In this document: in pieces, positions 6,985 through 9,381 of the stretch
How positions within the stretch are numbered: position 1 is the first letter of the stretch
Layout of the letters: each line of letters begins with the position of its first letter
NCBI GenBank assembly: GCA_964569025.1
Contig: CAZMSQ010000063.1
Coordinates: 1 to 9,381, forward strand
From: CAZMSQ01 sp964569025
GTDB taxonomy: Bacteria; Bacteroidota; Bacteroidia; Chitinophagales; Saprospiraceae
Direction of reading: 5' to 3'
Length of the DNA stretch: 9,381 nucleotides
The notes under the pieces: model-generated
Told to the model about the DNA's origin: nothing
Seen by the model: the letters and a program-made list of their open reading frames with translations, nothing else
Databases searched by the model: none
Translations under genes and position numbers: made by a program

Positions 6985-7917
6985 ATGACACACAATGATA
7001 CCGTATACGTGGCAGGCCATCGTGGAATGGTGGGGTCTGCTATTGTACGTCGTTTGAAGAAGGCAGGTTATGAATCCCTGCTGACACGAACCTCGGCAGA
7101 GCTGGATTTGCGGCGGCAGGATGCGGTAGAAGCATTTTTCCGGGAAAACCAGCCGCAGTATGTCTTCCTCGCGGCAGCCAAGGTGGGAGGTATACTGGCC
7201 AATAACACACTCAGGGCCGATTTCTTGTACGACAATCTCCTTATCGAGGCCAACATCATCAAGGCAGCGGCTGATGCCGGGGTGGAAAAGCTCCTCTTTC
7301 TGGGGTCTTCATGCATCTATCCCAAAATGGCACCGCAACCACTGAAGGAGGAATACCTGCTGACCGGCCCCCTGGAGTATACCAATGAGCCATATGCCAT
7401 TGCCAAAATTGCAGGGATCAGGCTCTGCGATGCATTCAGGGCTCAATATGGACACAATTTTATTTCAGCCATGCCCACCAACCTCTATGGGCCCAATGAC
7501 AATTATGACCTTCAGGGGTCTCATGTGCTCCCGGCCCTGATTCGAAAATTTCACGAAGCCCGCAAATCCCGACAACAGTCTGTGACTGTGTGGGGCACCG
7601 GGACGCCGAAGCGCGAGTTTCTGCACGTGGACGATCTGGCCGATGCCTGCCTTTGGTTGATGCTCCATTGGAATGAGCCTGGAATCATTAATGTGGGAGT
7701 AGGAGAAGATATATCAATCGCTCATCTCGCCGAAATGGTTAAAAATATCACTGGCTTTGAGGGTGATATCGTTTATGATACCTCCAAACCCGACGGGACA
7801 CCCCGCAAGCTTATGGATGTATCCAAATTGCAGGAGGCCGGATGGAAGGCTTCAATAGGACTGGAAGAAGGCATTCGCGCTGTCTACGACGGGTTAAAAA
7901 ACGAATCCTGGTACTAA
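6985..7917 (+). CDS. fcl: GDP-L-fucose synthase
   Basis: This NADPH-dependent 3,5-epimerase/4-reductase (Fcl, also WcaG) turns the Gmd product into GDP-L-fucose. The 310-residue protein has the nucleotide-binding GHRGMVGSA segment (11-19), the catalytic SSCIYPK block (S108, S109, C110) and the YAIAK pair Y137 and K141. H180 in GSHVLP matches the second acid/base residue known in this family. Positions are one higher than in the E. coli enzyme because of the N-terminus. LHVDDLADA (213-221) and NVGVGEDISI (236-245) are typical of the family. It follows gmd by 23 bp and precedes the exporter permease by about 34-40 bp. The product is a fucosyl donor for a surface glycan; 4-amino or 6-deoxy variants seem unlikely given the intact motifs. 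Confidence 0.97.
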   Translation: MTHNDTVYVAGHRGMVGSAIVRRLKKAGYESLLTRTSAELDLRRQDAVEAFFRENQPQYVFLAAAKVGGILANNTLRADFLYDNLLIEANIIKAAADAGVEKLLFLGSSCIYPKMAPQPLKEEYLLTGPLEYTNEPYAIAKIAGIRLCDAFRAQYGHNFISAMPTNLYGPNDNYDLQGSHVLPALIRKFHEARKSRQQSVTVWGTGTPKREFLHVDDLADACLWLMLHWNEPGIINVGVGEDISIAHLAEMVKNITGFEGDIVYDTSKPDGTPRKLMDVSKLQEAGWKASIGLEEGIRAVYDGLKNESWY

Positions 7918-7944
7918 AACAACCACTTGATCACACGGACACAG

Positions 7945-7952
7945 TATATTTG
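7945..7952 (+). promoter_or_regulatory. possible internal -7 promoter element before the ABC permease
   Basis: TATATTTG is identical to the element in the tRNA-Phe promoter and fits TAnnTTTG. It directly precedes the permease start (ATG 7958), so a transcript from it would be leaderless or nearly so. No -33 element sits at the proper distance; TTGATC (7927-7932) is too close. It may be chance or a weak internal promoter. Confidence 0.25.
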
Positions 7953-7957
7953 TGGAC

Positions 7958-8734
7958 ATGACCCTAACAAGAACAATAGAAAACAATCGGCTCGAGCTCA
8001 TCTGGAAGCTGGCACGGGCAGACTTCCGGAAGCGGTATTACCACGATCGGCTGGGTCTGTTGTGGGCTCTTATCAAGCCACTCTTTGAGGTCGGTATTTA
8101 CTACATCATTTTCAAAATGGGCTTCCGGATAGAGCAGGAAAACTTTGTTCTGTTTCTCTTTGGAGGCCTCATAGTGTGGATGGTGTTTGCCGAAGGCACA
8201 AAACGGGGCATGGGGCTGCTGGTCGATAAGTTATACCTCATTGAGAATGTCCAGTTCAAATGGGTCGACCTGTACATTTCCTTTACGCTCAGTATTTTCC
8301 TGGCATTCGCATTCAATTTTTCAGTCCTTATCGCTGCCAGCCTCCTCGCTGGTTTCGTGCCGGGTCCGGAGATGGTTTATTTTCCGATCGTCCTGTTCAG
8401 CCTGTTTTTGATGACCATGGGCACGACAATCATCCTGTCGTGTGTGCAGCCCTTTCTGACCGATCTCAACCATCTGTGGGATATGCTCCTCATGCTCGGA
8501 CTGTGGGTATCAGGTATTTTTTATCCGCGTACCGTTCTGACCGACGTACTGCCATGGATGAATGTTGCAAATCCCTTCCTCGGCATCATCCACAATACCC
8601 GCGCCATCTGGATTGCCGGTCTGGAGGTCGATACAGAGGTGATGATTTGGAATCTGGTTGTATCGGCTGCTGTATTCTGTGTCGGTTTACTCATTCTCAA
8701 ACCCGTCGGCTCTCTGGCCGTCGAAAAGCTTTGA
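7958..8734 (+). CDS. polysaccharide ABC transporter permease (Wzm-like)
   Basis: This 258-residue integral membrane protein belongs to the ABC-2 type permeases that export O-antigen, capsule or teichoic acid chains across the inner membrane. The N-terminal amphipathic stretch LARADFRKRYYHDRLGLLWALIKPL is the hallmark of this group. About six hydrophobic segments follow, near residues 40-53, 59-76, 105-128, 135-160, 172-188 and 230-248. FLTDLNHLWDMLLMLGLWVSGIFYP (about 165-190) is the usual conserved block before the last helices. Its ATPase follows after 3 bp. The start could be GTG at 7952, two codons earlier; I took the ATG because nothing supports the GTG. Downstream of gmd and fcl, the exported glycan probably contains L-fucose, which is inference. 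Substrate specificity cannot be read. Confidence 0.93.
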   Translation: MTLTRTIENNRLELIWKLARADFRKRYYHDRLGLLWALIKPLFEVGIYYIIFKMGFRIEQENFVLFLFGGLIVWMVFAEGTKRGMGLLVDKLYLIENVQFKWVDLYISFTLSIFLAFAFNFSVLIAASLLAGFVPGPEMVYFPIVLFSLFLMTMGTTIILSCVQPFLTDLNHLWDMLLMLGLWVSGIFYPRTVLTDVLPWMNVANPFLGIIHNTRAIWIAGLEVDTEVMIWNLVVSAAVFCVGLLILKPVGSLAVEKL

Positions 8735-8737
8735 CTC

Positions 8738-9381
8738 ATGAGTGAGCAACCCGTCGCCATACATATGCGCAATGTGTCGAAGACGTTCCGGTTTCGTGAC
8801 CGCAACGAAGATACCATTCGTGAAAAGGTCAAGGCCTTGTTTTCAGGCCAGAATAAAGAACGCCGCCTGCAGGCTCTGGCAGATGTCAGCCTCGATATTC
8901 AAAAGGGAGAGTTTATAGGTATTGTCGGCCACAACGGCAGCGGCAAGTCGACTTTCCTCAAGCTCATCATTGGCGCTTTGCGCCCTGACCGTGGCAGCAT
9001 CATTCGCACCCAAGGCCGTGTCATCCGCCTGGCCCTTGGCATGGGCTTCGACAAAGAGCTCAGTGCCCGAGACAACATCAACCTCAACGGCTCAATCATC
9101 GGTCTGTCCAACCGAAGCATCCGCAACCGCTTCGACGCCATCATCGATTTTGCCGAGCTCCACGACTTCGTCGACACCCCCATCAAGCTCTTCAGCAGCG
9201 GCATGGTCAGCCGCCTCGCTTTCGCGCTGGCCCTCCACGTCGAGGCCGATATCCTCCTCATCGATGAGTTTTTCGTCGGCGTTGGCGACAAAGATTTTCA
9301 GGCCAAATCTCGGGCCGCGTTCCGAAAGTTCCTGGATTCCGGCAAAACCATCCTCTTCGTTAGCCACGATATGGATCAGCT
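8738..9381 (+). CDS. polysaccharide ABC transporter ATPase (Wzt-like), 3' end missing
   Basis: The frame opens at ATG 8738, 3 bp after the permease stop, and is still open at the window edge: 214 complete codons, no stop. It powers export of a glycan chain through the adjacent permease. Walker A is GHNGSGKST (64-72), the signature is FSSGM (152-156) in place of LSGGQ as usual for Wzt/KpsT/TagH proteins, Walker B is ILLIDE (172-177), and the switch His is H210 in FVSHD. The N-terminal insertion before the core (about 18-48) is also typical. Oddly, six residues (FFVGVG) separate E177 from the D-loop Asp, where the family has five (as in DEVLAVGD). Whether a C-terminal glycan-binding domain follows cannot be seen. 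The coding strand is strongly C-ending in the third codon position. Confidence 0.95.
   Translation, partial: MSEQPVAIHMRNVSKTFRFRDRNEDTIREKVKALFSGQNKERRLQALADVSLDIQKGEFIGIVGHNGSGKSTFLKLIIGALRPDRGSIIRTQGRVIRLALGMGFDKELSARDNINLNGSIIGLSNRSIRNRFDAIIDFAELHDFVDTPIKLFSSGMVSRLAFALALHVEADILLIDEFFVGVGDKDFQAKSRAAFRKFLDSGKTILFVSHDMDQ

Noticed and set aside
8260..8745. 161-codon plus-strand frame overlapping the permease and reaching the ATPase start
   Set aside because: The product is rich in Arg, Pro, His and Cys as expected of an out-of-frame reading of a membrane protein; the permease frame has clear family motifs.

Overview
The window is a 9.4 kb chromosomal segment of a Gram-negative bacterium, most likely from the Bacteroidota and its close relatives (including Rhodothermota and Balneolota). 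Three things point there: TAnnTTTG-type promoter elements before a tRNA gene and near scpB, little Shine-Dalgarno sequence before the starts, and a very large outer-membrane protein joining a TolB-like propeller to an Omp85-type barrel. I cannot name a genus. Coding density is high, and I see no insertion sequence, CRISPR array or prophage gene.

Left part (1-4703): two divergent genes. A complete short glyoxalase II-like metallo-beta-lactamase-fold hydrolase is on the minus strand (5-652). A 1323-residue exported protein is on the plus strand (732-4703). It has a signal sequence, a peptidase-MA-like domain without the HExxH zinc motif, TolB-type propeller repeats, a long low-complexity linker and a C-terminal Omp85-like barrel. 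The 79-bp gap between them holds a sigma70-type promoter whose -10 box lies inside a near-perfect 13-bp inverted repeat.

Middle (4704-5200): an intergenic stretch with two different 7-bp-period repeats, a perfect 12-bp hairpin, a minus-strand tRNA-Phe(GAA) with its own promoter, and a purine-rich stretch in which I find no convincing gene.

Right part (5201-9381): five tightly spaced plus-strand genes: scpB (chromosome segregation), gmd and fcl (GDP-mannose to GDP-L-fucose), a polysaccharide ABC permease, and its ATPase, which runs off the end. The last four form the start of a surface-polysaccharide cluster: GDP-L-fucose supply followed by an ABC-2 exporter for an O-antigen-like glycan. The glycosyltransferases are not in the window and are probably further downstream.

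The system most worth attention is the pseudopeptidase, propeller and Omp85-barrel fusion with its palindromic promoter. The polysaccharide genes look conventional, apart from an extra residue before the D-loop of the exporter ATPase.
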